Source: Noviherbaspirillum cavernae (GTDB taxonomy: Bacteria > Pseudomonadota > Gammaproteobacteria > Burkholderiales > Burkholderiaceae_D). From it: 64,000 bases of DNA. The stretch spans positions 806,001 through 870,000 of the forward strand of contig NZ_QYUN01000002.1 in NCBI RefSeq assembly GCF_003590875.1. Direction: 5' to 3'. The position numbers were made by a program, and so were the translations under genes. Below the pieces are notes generated by a model. The model saw only the letters and a program-made list of their open reading frames with translations, made no database searches and was not told the origin of the DNA. Of this stretch, positions 1 to 11,453 are shown in pieces (within the stretch, counting starts at the first letter, position 1; each line of letters opens with the position of its first letter).

Positions 1-975
1 TGGCGCTGTGCGAAGCGCCACGGCAGCAAGTCCGAGACATCGGCGCTATCCGGACGCTGCGGCAGTTCGGTCAGCACCGCATTCAGGTACATCCATGGCT
101 CGACATCGCATGCCCGGTATGTCAGCATCAGGCTGTAGATGACGACGCTGGCCTTGGCGCCGGCGACCGTGTCGCTGAACAACCAATTCTTCCTTCCGGT
201 TGTAAATGGACGGATGTCGCGTTCGAGGACGTTGTTGTCTATCGGCACCGTGCCGTCGTCGGCATAGCGGACCAAGTAGTTCTATTGGTTACGCGCATAG
301 GCGACCGCCTCGCCCAGCAGGCTCTTGGGCAGAACCCGACCGGCCTGCTCGTCGAGCCATGTCTTGAATGCCGCCAGCACCGGCACGCTATGCTGCTGGC
401 GCAGCGAATAGGTGTGGCCGACGCGCGTCTGCACGGCCGGCAGTGGGCCTCTTGCGATGGCTTCGACCTGGTACAGCCGGCCGATGAATTCCAATGCCTG
501 CTTCGCGCGGCCCTCTGCCTTCTGCACCTTGGTTGCCTCGTCGAATTTGCGGCGCGCGTGCGCGACACACCCGAAGTGCGTGACGCCCTTGAGCGTGCGT
601 CACGCCTGGTAGCCGTCGGTCACCAGCCTGCCCTGGTAGCCGCGCAGGAACGGCTGCGGATGCTCTTGCCCGCGTCCCGACTGATAGTCGAACAGGACTA
701 CCGGCTCGGCACTCGCCTCGGCGCTGCGGTAGACCCACATGTACGACGTGCTCTGCGCGCTCTTGCCTTCCTCGTGCAATACCTGGACCGTGGTCTCGTC
801 GCCGTGAATGAGCGGCTGCGCCAGCAGCACGCGATGCATGGCGTCGACCAGGCGCTGCAGATGACGCTGGCTGGCACCGATCATCCAGTGCCCGAGCGTG
901 CCGCGGCACAGCTCAATGCCGGAGCGCGCCAGCACCGCTTCCACATGGGCGATTTTCACGACACGCTGATACACT
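1..975 (-). pseudogene. IS66-family transposase (TnpC) remnant
   Basis: The minus strand reads as the catalytic half of an IS66 TnpC transposase. Recognisable pieces are HGDETTVQVL, MWVYRS, LFDYQSGRGQEHP and TDGYQA near 600-830, HARRKFDEA near 560, and the conserved C-terminal block [19 protein letters not shown] near 190-250. The frame is constant but broken by two in-frame stops, a TGA at 600-602 directly after TDGYQA and a TAG at 282-284 after YARNQ. The N-terminal part (leucine zipper and zinc-binding region) is not found upstream of about 975, and the C-terminus runs off the window edge. No IS66 accessory genes (tnpA, tnpB) are visible. It is a dead relic; the family call is confident. 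Confidence 0.85.
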
Positions 976-1165
976 GCCGAGACACGGAGAGCACGGTTGA
1001 TACTTGTCGCCGCGCGTTTGACATAGGAGCCATGGACGATGGCGAACTCGCTGAGTTATCCGTCTTGTCCTCCACCGCTTTCTCGTATTGAGGTCTTCGA
1101 CAACCGAAAGCTCAGCTTCGGATTGGTCCCGGAAAACCAAGCAAATCACGTATCGGAATCGCACC

Positions 1166-1711
1166 TTATGGCCTGGGTTGTACGGGGATTGCAGGCATTG
1201 CGCCCTGCATTAACTGTATCGCCGTGAACTTCCACTCCCGGTAAGTGTTTTTTCCTGCGAATTCCTGAAACGGGATGGGGAAATTGCCGATCTTGATCGG
1301 CACGGCATTCGACAGGCTGTACACCCCGGCGATACCTGTGCCGTCCGGCGCGGCGATCGTTCCCCATTCTTCCTTGCCGGTCAGGGGATCGGCATACAGC
1401 TTGCGCAGATGCCGCCGCGGGTTCGGATAGCGCGGATCCTTCAGCAGGTCCTGCAAGGATTGCGGATAGGTGGTCTTTCCTGTTGGCGTCGCATTGGCAT
1501 AGCTGGTCAGGGCGTTGCGGAATTCCATGCCGATCGACAAGAGTTCTTCTTCGGCCGCCCGCCGCTGCAGAATCACTCCCACTTGCACCGACGCGGTGGA
1601 GACAAGACCCATCACGGCGACCAGGATCAGCACACCCAGATAGGTAAAGCCGTTCGCGCGCATACGATCATGGCCGATGCGACTCATTCTGAAATTGGCA
1701 CACGGCTTCAC
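1166..1711 (-). CDS. Type II secretion-like minor pseudopilin lacking Glu5
   Basis: A 181-residue protein with an N-terminal prepilin-type segment: a short basic leader, the glycine cleavage site in ANGFTYLGVLILVAVMG, and a hydrophobic helix from about residue 21. The position five residues into the predicted mature protein, almost always Glu in pseudopilins (FTLIE), is Gly here (FTYLG). Loss of Glu5 is known for the tip pseudopilin GspK, so this could be a tip subunit, although it is smaller than typical GspK. It is the last gene of the secretion operon, 8 bp after the preceding pseudopilin. It should be processed by a prepilin peptidase; none is encoded in the window. The family is sure, the exact role is inferred. 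Confidence 0.8.
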   Translation of the reverse strand: MKPCANFRMSRIGHDRMRANGFTYLGVLILVAVMGLVSTASVQVGVILQRRAAEEELLSIGMEFRNALTSYANATPTGKTTYPQSLQDLLKDPRYPNPRRHLRKLYADPLTGKEEWGTIAAPDGTGIAGVYSLSNAVPIKIGNFPIPFQEFAGKNTYREWKFTAIQLMQGAMPAIPVQPRP

Positions 1712-1719
1712 GGCGACTC

Positions 1720-2160
1720 CTACAATGCGGCAAACGGCGTGCCATCCCGCTTGCTCCCCGACGCGCCGCTACGTAGATCAAAAACATTGCCCTTGGCAGC
1801 ATCGTCCGGCGGAACGATGACCCAAGTGGCTGTGCTCTCCGTGATCGGATCGACGGGCAGGGATTTCAGATATTTCTTGTCGATCAGCTCGCTCAACGAC
1901 TCGGGGTAGCGGCCGGTATCCCCATAGAATTTGTCGATGGTTTCCCGCGTCAAGCGCAAGTTGTCTATCAGGACGGTTTCCCTGGCGGTATCGATGCTCT
2001 GGAAATATCGCGGCAGGGACAGCGTCGCCAGCAGCGCAACGATCGCCAGCACCACCAGCAATTCGATCAGCGTGAATCCATGCGACGGCAGTCTCTGCGC
2101 GCATGCCATGCGGTTGGACGAAACGCGAACGATGGGTTGTGCCGGCATGACAGTCACCAT
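1720..2160 (-). CDS. Pseudopilin (GspG/GspH-like)
   Basis: A 146-residue protein with a 27-residue leader ending in the prepilin motif [18 protein letters not shown], which keeps the cleavage Gly, mature Phe1 and Glu5. The soluble part ([20 protein letters not shown], then SLPVDPITE) matches the GspG pattern in which a loop after the long helix places the protein into the pilus rod. It overlaps the end of the upstream pseudopilin gene by 7 bases, so it is translationally coupled in the operon. It probably assembles into the pseudopilus with the other three pilins of the cluster. Confidence 0.85.
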   Translation of the reverse strand: MVTVMPAQPIVRVSSNRMACAQRLPSHGFTLIELLVVLAIVALLATLSLPRYFQSIDTARETVLIDNLRLTRETIDKFYGDTGRYPESLSELIDKKYLKSLPVDPITESTATWVIVPPDDAAKGNVFDLRSGASGSKRDGTPFAAL

Positions 2161-2717
2161 TTCCGATACGGGATGCTGTTCAAGCCGATCTTCGACGATG
2201 TCGAGTACACGTCATACACGTCCTCGCCTTCCTGTGGATCGGCCGCGTCGCTGGCATAACTTCTTTTGCCCCAGGTGACCGCCTCTGATATCTCGGAGTT
2301 TGCATGCATCGGATCGCGTGGAATTCGCCGCAGAAAATAGATCTTGTTGCGTCGCGGATCCCGCTGGTCGGGGATGCCTTCCACCAGGATTTCCAGGTTT
2401 TTCGGATAGCCGCTGCTGCCGATCGATTTCGCGATGCGGCCTTCGTCGCTCGCCTGTTTGTAGGCATCGATGCCGCGCCGGACTTCCCACAGGGCGCGGC
2501 GCAATTCCTGCTCCTGGCTGCGTTGCACGCCCACCTGCGCGAGCGGAACCGCAATGCTCGCCAGCACACCCAGAATGGCAAGCGTGATCAACAGTTCGAT
2601 CAAGGTAAAGCCAGGCGTCATGTCACGACGGCGTAGCCATCGGCAAGCGCGCATCATGCGGCTTTGTTGATGCGATGCAGGATTCGGCATGCGATCCGAT
2701 AATGCGCCTGCCATCAT
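2154..2717 (-). CDS. Pseudopilin (GspG-like)
   Basis: A 187-residue protein with the prepilin motif [16 protein letters not shown] at about residues 35-50. Downstream, [17 protein letters not shown] and the [18 protein letters not shown] segment give a GspG-like body. The ATG at 2717 overlaps the secretin stop codon (TAATG), which favours this start, but it gives an unusually long leader of about 35 residues; the internal Met at residue 33 would give a near-standard short leader. Encoded directly after the secretin and before two more pseudopilins. A structural pseudopilus subunit is the likely role. Confidence 0.82.
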   Translation of the reverse strand: MMAGALSDRMPNPASHQQSRMMRACRWLRRRDMTPGFTLIELLITLAILGVLASIAVPLAQVGVQRSQEQELRRALWEVRRGIDAYKQASDEGRIAKSIGSSGYPKNLEILVEGIPDQRDPRRNKIYFLRRIPRDPMHANSEISEAVTWGKRSYASDAADPQEGEDVYDVYSTSSKIGLNSIPYRKW

Positions 2718-5149
2718 TACGGCTGCACCCGTATGGCCAGCGGCGGCGTCGGTTTGGTCACGATAGGCTGGTTGGCGGGTCCGGTTGGCGACAGGGACAG
2801 CAGCTGGATCTGCGCTGCATCGGTCGCTGCAAGCGCGCGGAAATTGACCGTGACGCCATCCGCAGGCAGTGTCGCACCTCCTGCTCCAGTGCGTGTGCTT
2901 TGGAGCGTGATGATGCCGGCCGGATCCACCTTGCTGGTGAAGGTCGTTTGCGCGCCCCCTTGTTTCAGGAAGATCCCTTCCGCCACATTCACGACCTGGA
3001 GTGTCTTGCTGTCAAAGCCGATCGTCATCGGCATGCTTGCGACGGGTTGATTCGACTGGACCCGAAGCTGCACGGCGAAGGTTTCACCGGGCTTGACGCT
3101 GGCAGGGCCTTGCCATTGAGCCTGAGCAGCCAGGGACAGCGGATTGCCGATCCCGCCGCCGATGGCGGCATTGGCGTCCGGCGTCGCGCCGGGCGAGGAT
3201 TGGGCGCCACCGCCGGTACCCGCTCCCGTTGTCGGCACCGCCAGTGACGGAGTGGGCGGCTTGGGTGTTGTCGGCGGTGTATTCATTTTGACGGCTGTCG
3301 TCACCGGAGCTGCACTTGGCGCGACAGGACCGGGCGTGGTGGTGATCGTGTCCGGACGAGTGCGAAAGCTGCTGTCGGTGCCGGATCGGAATTCGGCCAT
3401 CGCCGCGTCCGGGCGCTGGATGTTGCGGATCAGGTGTGGCGTGATCGACAGCACGATTTCCGTCTTCTGGCTGTCATCGATGGCACTGCCGAACAGGCGC
3501 CCCAGAATGGGCAATTCGCCCAGGCCGGGCACCTTGTTGCCGGTGCGGCGATCTTCATCGTTGATCAACCCGGCCAGCACCTGGTTCTCGCCATCCTTCA
3601 AGCGCAGCACGGTGCTCGCCGTGCGCGTGCCGATCTGGTAGGCGATGGAGCCGGACTGGGTCTTGATCTGGTTCGTGACGCTGCTGACTTCCAGCGAGAT
3701 CTTGATCGCGACATCGTTGTCCAGATAGACGGTGGGTTCGACATCGAGCTTCAGGCCGACATCGATATAGTTAACCGATTCGGACACGAAGCCGGTGGCG
3801 GTCGCTGTGGTGGTGATATTGGGTACCCGTTCGCCAATCAGGATTTTTGCCTTTTCATGGTTGCGGGCGCGGATGCGCGGATTGGCCAGCAGATTCGCAT
3901 CGCCATCTTCCTTGCGCGCCCGGATGATCGTCGGTCCGACGCCGGCACCGACCGTCTTGCTGGTGACGTTGCGCAAATCATCCAGCGTGAGCGTGCCGCC
4001 CGTCGTGGAGGGCAATGGCGTCAACGCCAAACTGCTTGGCCACTGGATGCCGAGTTCCATCAGTCGAGTCCGCTTGACTTCCAGAATCTCCACTTCGAGC
4101 ATGACTTCCGGTTCGGGCACATCATGCAAGGCAACCAGTTTCTCTGCCGCCTTGATTGCGTCCGGACTGTCGCGCACGATCACCATGTTCAACTTCTCGT
4201 CGACCACGATATCGCGCGATTTCACGATGGTCTTCAAGGTATTGGCCACGACTTTCGCATCCGCGTTGGCCAGGAGAAAGCTCTTGACCACCATTTCCTG
4301 GTAGTCCTTCAGCTTCGCAGCCGTATTGGGGTAGATCAGAATGGTGTTCGCATCCAGCACCTGCTGTTCCAGCTGGTTCGTCAGCAAGGTGAAATGCACC
4401 ACCGATTCGATCGCGCTCCTTTTCAGGAAGACCGACGTCTTTTGATCCAGCTTGACGTCCTTGTCAAAGATGAAGTTCAAACCGGAAGAGCGCGAAATCA
4501 CTTCAAACACCTGCTTCAGGGGCGCATCCTTGAACTCGATCGTAATCAGTTTGCGGTATGCAGCCGCCAGGCTGGAATCCATCGAGGGAAGCGCCGTTTG
4601 CTCGTCAATTTCACGATGCAGCATACGGGCGGGCTCGCCGGCGGGATCCTCCGTGCGCAGGGTTGCCAGTTTCAGCCTGGCCGACGCCAGGTCTTTCTTC
4701 TCCAGCGCCGCTTTGCCTTCCTTGAGCAATTGGTCGTGGAGCCGGCTTCGTTCGATGTTCCGCAATCCGGCGTATGCACGATCATTGCTCGCATCGATGG
4801 CGAGCACACGCTGATACAGCCTTTCCGCGTCGCTGCGCTTGCCCGATTCCGCCGCCCGGTCGGCCTGTGTCAGGTACACGTACACAGCCCGCTCACGGGC
4901 TTGCAGATATGCTTTCTTGTACTCGAGATTGTGCGGGTCGTGCACCATCGCTTCCTGGAGTTTCGCCAGCCCTTCGACCACCTTGTCCTGGCTGAGGAAT
5001 TCTTTGCCGTCCCGGAAGGCGAGTGCGCCGGCACAGCCAGCGAGCAGTACACCGGCCAGAAGGACGATGCATGCGGTGCGCAGCGCCTGCCCAAGCAGAC
5101 GATGGGCGGCATAGTAGCGAAGCAGCAATTTCTTGAGGCGACTTGGCAT
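2717..5149 (-). CDS. gspD: Lipoprotein secretin of T2SS/T4P type with C-terminal cohesin-like domain
   Basis: An 810-residue outer-membrane secretin. The start at 5149 overlaps the preceding stop (TGATG); an open extension further upstream is out of context. A signal peptide ends in the lipobox LLAGC (Cys39), so it is a lipoprotein. Residues of about 45-200 look like TPR-type helical repeats. A short secretin/TonB N-domain follows ([21 protein letters not shown]), then N-domains and the secretin core ending in the hallmark [15 protein letters not shown]. After a Pro/Thr/Gly-rich linker the last ~130 residues (from [13 protein letters not shown]) resemble a cohesin/carbohydrate-binding beta-sandwich. 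The lipobox means no separate pilotin may be needed. It forms the outer-membrane channel for the pseudopilus machine encoded around it. Confidence 0.88.
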   Translation of the reverse strand: MPSRLKKLLLRYYAAHRLLGQALRTACIVLLAGVLLAGCAGALAFRDGKEFLSQDKVVEGLAKLQEAMVHDPHNLEYKKAYLQARERAVYVYLTQADRAAESGKRSDAERLYQRVLAIDASNDRAYAGLRNIERSRLHDQLLKEGKAALEKKDLASARLKLATLRTEDPAGEPARMLHREIDEQTALPSMDSSLAAAYRKLITIEFKDAPLKQVFEVISRSSGLNFIFDKDVKLDQKTSVFLKRSAIESVVHFTLLTNQLEQQVLDANTILIYPNTAAKLKDYQEMVVKSFLLANADAKVVANTLKTIVKSRDIVVDEKLNMVIVRDSPDAIKAAEKLVALHDVPEPEVMLEVEILEVKRTRLMELGIQWPSSLALTPLPSTTGGTLTLDDLRNVTSKTVGAGVGPTIIRARKEDGDANLLANPRIRARNHEKAKILIGERVPNITTTATATGFVSESVNYIDVGLKLDVEPTVYLDNDVAIKISLEVSSVTNQIKTQSGSIAYQIGTRTASTVLRLKDGENQVLAGLINDEDRRTGNKVPGLGELPILGRLFGSAIDDSQKTEIVLSITPHLIRNIQRPDAAMAEFRSGTDSSFRTRPDTITTTPGPVAPSAAPVTTAVKMNTPPTTPKPPTPSLAVPTTGAGTGGGAQSSPGATPDANAAIGGGIGNPLSLAAQAQWQGPASVKPGETFAVQLRVQSNQPVASMPMTIGFDSKTLQVVNVAEGIFLKQGGAQTTFTSKVDPAGIITLQSTRTGAGGATLPADGVTVNFRALAATDAAQIQLLSLSPTGPANQPIVTKPTPPLAIRVQP

Positions 5150-5694
5150 CAGTCGGATACTCCAATGGTCAGCGTTTGCACCTGCGTCAACGGCAAGTAA
5201 GTGAGTGAGAGGGTCGGCGGCTTGATGGCGTCGATCCGGTAGATGCCGTCGATCACCGCCTTCTCCTGCACGATGTGCGTGCGGTCGCCTTGCGCCAGAT
5301 AGACTTCCCACACACCACTCTCGATTTTTTTTCCCAGGTAGGCGAAAGGCAATGGTGGCGCGCTCGGTGGCGGTGGTGGCGGCTTCGGTGGTGGCGGGGG
5401 CGGCGGCGTCCAGCTTTGGGTGGTAAATATTCCATCCGTGGAAATTGCAGCGTGTGCCCCACCGATCAGCGTTTCGCGCGGCTGTAAAGCCAGGATGTCA
5501 GGGAGGGGCTCGCTGCGGGTGCTTTGCTTTGCGATGCCGCTCTGTGCAGGAAAGGTTGTTCCTGCAGCCGGTGGTCCCTTGTTTGCTCGAGTAACAGGTT
5601 CGGCAATGCCGGTGTCGGGTGACTTGTCGCCAAACAGCGCGAGCCATGCCGTCATCGCCAAAGCAGCGAACATCACGAAATGCCTGCGCTTCAC
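5149..5694 (-). CDS. Proline-rich PilP/GspC-like periplasmic linker protein
   Basis: A 181-residue protein with one N-terminal hydrophobic segment (residues ~5-22), a disordered middle containing long proline tracts around residues 97-115, and a C-terminal domain beginning FAYLGKKIESGVWEVYLAQGD that resembles the HR/PilP beta-domain which contacts secretins. It sits exactly where pilP (after pilM-N-O) or gspC would be expected, immediately before the secretin with a 1-base overlap. Probable role: bridge between inner-membrane platform and secretin. Similarity is by pattern and position, so the call is moderate. Confidence 0.65.
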   Translation of the reverse strand: MKRRHFVMFAALAMTAWLALFGDKSPDTGIAEPVTRANKGPPAAGTTFPAQSGIAKQSTRSEPLPDILALQPRETLIGGAHAAISTDGIFTTQSWTPPPPPPPKPPPPPPSAPPLPFAYLGKKIESGVWEVYLAQGDRTHIVQEKAVIDGIYRIDAIKPPTLSLTYLPLTQVQTLTIGVSD

Positions 5695-6305
5695 AACTCT
5701 GCATCCCGCGTCATTAACGCCTCTTTATCCTTCGAAAGAGGCGCATCCGTCAGATAGAGCGTCAACCGCACGCGGGCTTCCAGCGCAGGATTGCCAATCG
5801 CCTCGCGTTTGAATGTGAGTTCGTCCAGCGACGCAAATGGAATGGCGAGCAGCAGTTGTTCGCAAAACTGCCGGAGCGCGCTATATGATCCTTTCACCGG
5901 GAAAACGACTTGATAGGTTTGGAAGTGTCCGTCTTTGCTTTCACCCAGCCGGTATTCTGCCGTACGCAGCATCAAACCCGTCTTGCCCGCAATGGCAAAC
6001 AGGGTTTTGATTTGCTGTTCGACATATTTCGCCTCGCCGAGGCTGTCGTAGAAGGCCGCCAAACGTGCTTCGCCGACCGGACGCGGCGCGACCACGAGAG
6101 TTTGCCTTGTCGCCTGCAACAATTGCTGCGTGCGAACCAAGGCAAGATGCTGCGCGTCGATACGTACGCGCAGCTGCGGCAGGCCCAACAGCCACGCCGA
6201 TACGCCAATAAGACAAAGCAAGCAGGCGATTCCCTGGATCCAACCGACTCGTGCCAGCGCCAGACGCATCTGCAGGATGCGAGAGCCGAGGCGGAATGAC
6301 TTCAT
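5691..6305 (-). CDS. PilO/GspM-like inner-membrane assembly protein
   Basis: About 204 residues when started at the ATG at 6305, which overlaps the upstream stop (ATGA); the open frame extends 6 codons further. It has an N-terminal transmembrane segment (IQGIACLLCLIGVSAWLLGL), a coiled-coil-like stretch (RIDAQHLALVRTQQLLQATRQ) and a C-terminal ferredoxin-like region (YQVVFPVKGSYSALRQFCEQLLLAIPF), the classic PilO/GspM arrangement. It overlaps the next gene by 4 bases. It should heterodimerise with the PilN-like protein encoded just upstream. Confidence 0.75.
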   Translation of the reverse strand: MKSFRLGSRILQMRLALARVGWIQGIACLLCLIGVSAWLLGLPQLRVRIDAQHLALVRTQQLLQATRQTLVVAPRPVGEARLAAFYDSLGEAKYVEQQIKTLFAIAGKTGLMLRTAEYRLGESKDGHFQTYQVVFPVKGSYSALRQFCEQLLLAIPFASLDELTFKREAIGNPALEARVRLTLYLTDAPLSKDKEALMTRDAEL

Positions 6306-6853
6306 TCGCCACCTCCTGTCCATCGCGCCTCGAACTGGAAACGCAGCGGCTTGTTCGTATCCTGTTCGTTGACGTCGTGCCTGGTCAGCACAACGGCATC
6401 AAAATACGACTGTTGCTTCAACTGCTCGATATAGGCAATCATCGCCTCGCTGCTCCTGGCTTCAGCAAGGCCTTTCAGCACCTGTTTCCTGGCATCCGGC
6501 TCGAGCGCCAGCAGGGCGACGGTCGCCGGCGTCGCGGCCTCGATCGCATCCAGCACATCGCGCCATGGCAGGTTCAGTTGGGCGGTCGCCTGATTGACCG
6601 CGTCTGCTTGCGACGCCGACACCGTCCATTTTTTAGGAAGAGGCTGGCGCGCCCGGTTATCGGCCAGTTGTACCTGAAGCTGCTTCACGCGGCCTTCTTC
6701 GGCGCGGTAGCGCTGGTCCAAGGTCCATGCCGTCATTCCGACCGCAATGCACGACACGATGCCAATGCATAGAAGCGCCCAGGCAACCGGCTTGGTGCGG
6801 ACGATGGCACGCCGGAAGCCGCGCGGAGCGAAGTCGATGGAACTGGATTTCAT
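6302..6853 (-). CDS. PilN-like inner-membrane assembly protein
   Basis: A 183-residue protein: a short basic cytoplasmic start, one transmembrane helix (AWALLCIGIVSCIAVGMTAW), then a periplasmic region with coiled-coil character (RYRAEEGRVKQLQVQLADNRA) and a compact alpha/beta domain. This is the PilN (or C-terminal GspL) architecture. The order ATPase, PilM-like, PilN-like, PilO-like, PilP-like, secretin reproduces the pilMNOPQ order, while the ATPase, platform and pilins are of T2SS/MSHA style. It overlaps both neighbours by 4 bases. Confidence 0.72.
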   Translation of the reverse strand: MKSSSIDFAPRGFRRAIVRTKPVAWALLCIGIVSCIAVGMTAWTLDQRYRAEEGRVKQLQVQLADNRARQPLPKKWTVSASQADAVNQATAQLNLPWRDVLDAIEAATPATVALLALEPDARKQVLKGLAEARSSEAMIAYIEQLKQQSYFDAVVLTRHDVNEQDTNKPLRFQFEARWTGGGE

Positions 6854-7672
6854 CGCCGCAGCCCCGTCATGGCCAGGATAGCCCCTGCCGACATGGGACT
6901 GTCCAATGCAGGTGTGGGCATGTCAAGCTGCACGTAGGTGAAGGGTCCGGCAGCCTCGGTGATCCACTGTTCGGGAACATCGCCGCACAATTGCACCTGA
7001 TCGGGCGCAGAAAGATTCAATATGAGCGCCTCCCGCGACACGTGTCGGGCTAACCAATGCCGCTCATGACATATGTCATTCGCCAGCAAAGTCGATCTGA
7101 CGGTGCATATTCTCTGCCGATCGCGCACGCCGAGCGTCAGGATGTTGCCATGGACGGTGCCGAACCATGCGGCAGGACGCCAGTGCTTGCGCCACTGGTT
7201 GCAGGCGGCGATGAAGTGCGGGACGATGCCGACGATGGTCAGCCGATGTTCGATCGCAATTCGTTGCAACCCATCCAGCAATGTCCGCGGTATCGCACAA
7301 GCCAGGAACGGTCGACAGGCATCCCAGTCGGCGTCGAGTTGCCAGTCGCCTGGTGATTCACCATAGAGCGTCTGGAAACGCAGTGACGCCGCTGCCTTGC
7401 AATCCTGCAGGCGCACGGCATTGCGGGGTGGCGTCACCATGAAGTAACGCACCCAGTCATCGGCCAGAATGATGGTGGTGAGCAGCTTGCTGCATTGGGC
7501 TTCCTGCAACAGATGGCGCAGCGTTGTCATGTGATGATCGGCTGCCGCGCGCGCATCGTTCGTGACATCCGCTTCCGCGAGAACGCGAAAGCGTGGTTGC
7601 CGCCAGCCGCCGCTGTGCAGCAGCGTGATGCGCGTTCCGGACAGGCCGATGCGCAGCGATGCTCCGAACGGA

Positions 7673-7680
<8 letters not shown>
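6850..7680 (-). CDS. PilM/GspL-cytoplasmic-domain-like protein
   Basis: A 276-residue soluble protein with no membrane segment. Its start (LRIGLSGTRITLLHSGG) and internal layout resemble the actin-like fold of PilM or the cytoplasmic half of GspL, though the nucleotide-binding motifs are weak. It overlaps the end of the ATPase gene by 8 bases and the PilN-like gene by 4. In this family the protein docks the ATPase to the membrane platform. Identification rests mainly on position and overall pattern. Confidence 0.6.
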
Positions 7681-9360
<1,680 letters not shown>

Positions 9361-9364
<4 letters not shown>

Positions 9365-10560
9365 GACAGGCTCCCGGCAAGGTCGAAGATCGGCATGTAG
9401 AGCAGCACCACAATCGCGCCCACGACCAGACCGATTGCCGCCATGAGCAAGGGTTCGAAAGTGCGCGTAAAGCGATCGATCCAGCGACTGATTTCGCCAT
9501 CATAGAAAGTCGCAGACTGCGTCAGCATCTGGCCAAGCTCGCCCGAGCGCTCGCCGACGCGCAGCATCCGCAATGAGATCGGCGTGGTCAATCGGTTCTG
9601 CACAAAGGCCACCGATAGCGGTGTGCCGGATTGAATGGTCTCGGTTGCCACCTGCAATCCGGATTTGACCTGCGCGGACACGATCCCCTGTACGGTGTTC
9701 AGCGCGGCAACGATGGGAATCCCGCCCTCGAGCAGCATGCCCAGCGTCAGGTACAAACGGGACAGTTCGTAAATGCGTACCCGTTCGCCGATGCCGGGCA
9801 GCTTGACCAGCGCCTGTGCCAAGCCACCCTGAGTAACGAAGATGCGCAGCCAGACGAGAAGCAATAACGAAGCGATCGACAATCCCGGAAAAAGCAGGTG
9901 TGCATGGCTTCCCGCAAACCGTCCCCATTCCAGTAGCAGCTCCGATAACAATGGCAAGGAACGCCCCGCGCCGCGATACACGTCCGCAAACCGCGGCACG
10001 ACATAGCCGATCAAAAAGAATGTCACACCGCCGCCGACAAGCAGCAGGATCATCGGATAGATCATGGCACTGATGATCTTGCTGCGCACACTGTCGATGC
10101 GCTGCTGGTAGTCAATGAAGCGTGCCAGCGATTGCGGCAAATCGCTGGTGCCTTCGGCGGCCTGCACAATGCCGATGTACAGCGGCGGGAAAAGGTCGGG
10201 CTGCTCCGCCAATACCCGCGAAAAGCGTTTCCCCTCACGCAAGCCGAGCAATAGCCGGCTGAGAACCTGATGTGTCGCGTCGTTGGTCTCCTTTTCCAGC
10301 AAGGCTTCCAGCGATTCGACGATGCTGAGTCCTGCCGTCAGCAACGCCAGCAATTCCTGGCTGAACAGCACCAGCGACATGGATCGGGATGACGCCTTGG
10401 ATGTGATCCTGCCGAACAGTGCATGTCGCGCCGGTGCGATGGACGCGGCATACAGTCCGCGCGCTTCGGTTTGACGTCGCGCATCCACCTCATCGAACGC
10501 ATCAACGGTCAGCTCCGTCACGATGTGATCGGCGGACAGGGCACGGACAACGTACTGCAT
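9361..10560 (-). CDS. gspF: GspF/PilC-family inner-membrane platform protein
   Basis: A 399-residue polytopic protein with the two repeated GspF domains (from about residue 65 and from about 270) and hydrophobic segments near residues 165-190, 215-235 and at the C-terminus (LLMAAIGLVVGAIVVLLYMPIF). Motifs such as LFSQELLALLTAGLSIVESL and LTLGMLLEGGIPIVAAL are characteristic. It is the rotor/platform that converts ATPase motion to pilin polymerisation. It lies 30 bp after gspG and overlaps gspE. Confidence 0.92.
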
Positions 10561-10590
10561 ACCGGGAGTACTTTCGAGCGTGGCAGGAGA

Positions 10591-11082
10591 TCAGTTGCTG
10601 ATATTGGCATCGTCGCCGGTGCCGTCTGCCTGGCCATCCTTGCCATAGGACAGAACTTCAAAGTCACCCTTGCTGCCGGGAGCACGATAAAGATAGGCGT
10701 GGCCCCATGGGTCGAGCGGTACCTCTTTTTTCAGATATGGACCATTCCACTTCGTTGCCGAGGCGGGTTTGATGAGGAGGGCGGACAACCCCTCCTCGGT
10801 GGTGGGATAGCGTCCGACATCGAGACGGAATGTATCGAGGGACTTTTCGAATGCCTCGATTTGGGATCTGGCGACCGTGACTTCGGATTTGCCTAGCTGA
10901 GAAAAATATTTCGGGCCGACATATGAGGCAAGCAATCCAATTATCACTATGACAATCAGAAGTTCTAGTAGCGTGAATCCAGAAGGGCCGCAAGTGCGAA
11001 AGGAGAATAAAGGATCGGACTGCGGCCGGCGGTAATGTGGCAACGTTACTCTGGATTGTTCTAACATGAATTTTCTTGACAT
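10591..11082 (-). CDS. gspG: Major pseudopilin GspG
   Basis: 163 residues from the ATG at 11082, chosen because AAGGAG lies 8 bases upstream; an open extension to 11217 lacks this. The prepilin motif SGFTLLELLIVIVIIGLLAS is canonical (Gly at -1, Phe1, Glu5). The C-terminal half has the GspG signature YPTTEEGLSALLIKP, WNGPYLKKEVPLDPWGHAYLYR and the calcium-loop-type ending SYGKDGQADGTGDDANI. First gene of the secretion operon. Confidence 0.94.
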   Translation of the reverse strand: MSRKFMLEQSRVTLPHYRRPQSDPLFSFRTCGPSGFTLLELLIVIVIIGLLASYVGPKYFSQLGKSEVTVARSQIEAFEKSLDTFRLDVGRYPTTEEGLSALLIKPASATKWNGPYLKKEVPLDPWGHAYLYRAPGSKGDFEVLSYGKDGQADGTGDDANISN

Positions 11083-11453
11083 GCCGCGCTCCTTCTTCGA
11101 GCGCGCAAGCGTAACACGAGCAACCTGCTGAAACAACAAACTCGCAGGACTCGAGATCTCATAGAAAGCGTTATCCCGTAAATATGGGATGTGTGATGGC
11201 TTAGTATTCTGTACCATCTCCCTCGCTCAAAATTATGTCATCTATTGTCAAGCGAAGTTGTGTAGACGCATAACTGTGAATTTCACTGTCGATATCCGGG
11301 AACGTGCTGAAAACGGGCAAGGCATTATGTTTTATAGGGTGACATAAAAGCCAAGAGAAAAATGAGAGTTTTTATGCAGAGATGCTTTGGACATTGCATT
11401 TGGACGTGAAATGAATCTCTGTTGTTTTTGTAAAAATCAAATTCGATCAATAT
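11083..11453. other. AT-rich divergent intergenic region
   Basis: 371 bp between the secretion operon (leftward) and the RHS locus (rightward). It is visibly AT-richer than its surroundings, especially 11225-11453, and should hold both promoters. I see no hexamer pair convincing enough to name, no riboswitch-like structure and no gene. The AT-rich stretch would suit silencing by an H-NS/MvaT-type protein. Confidence 0.5.
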
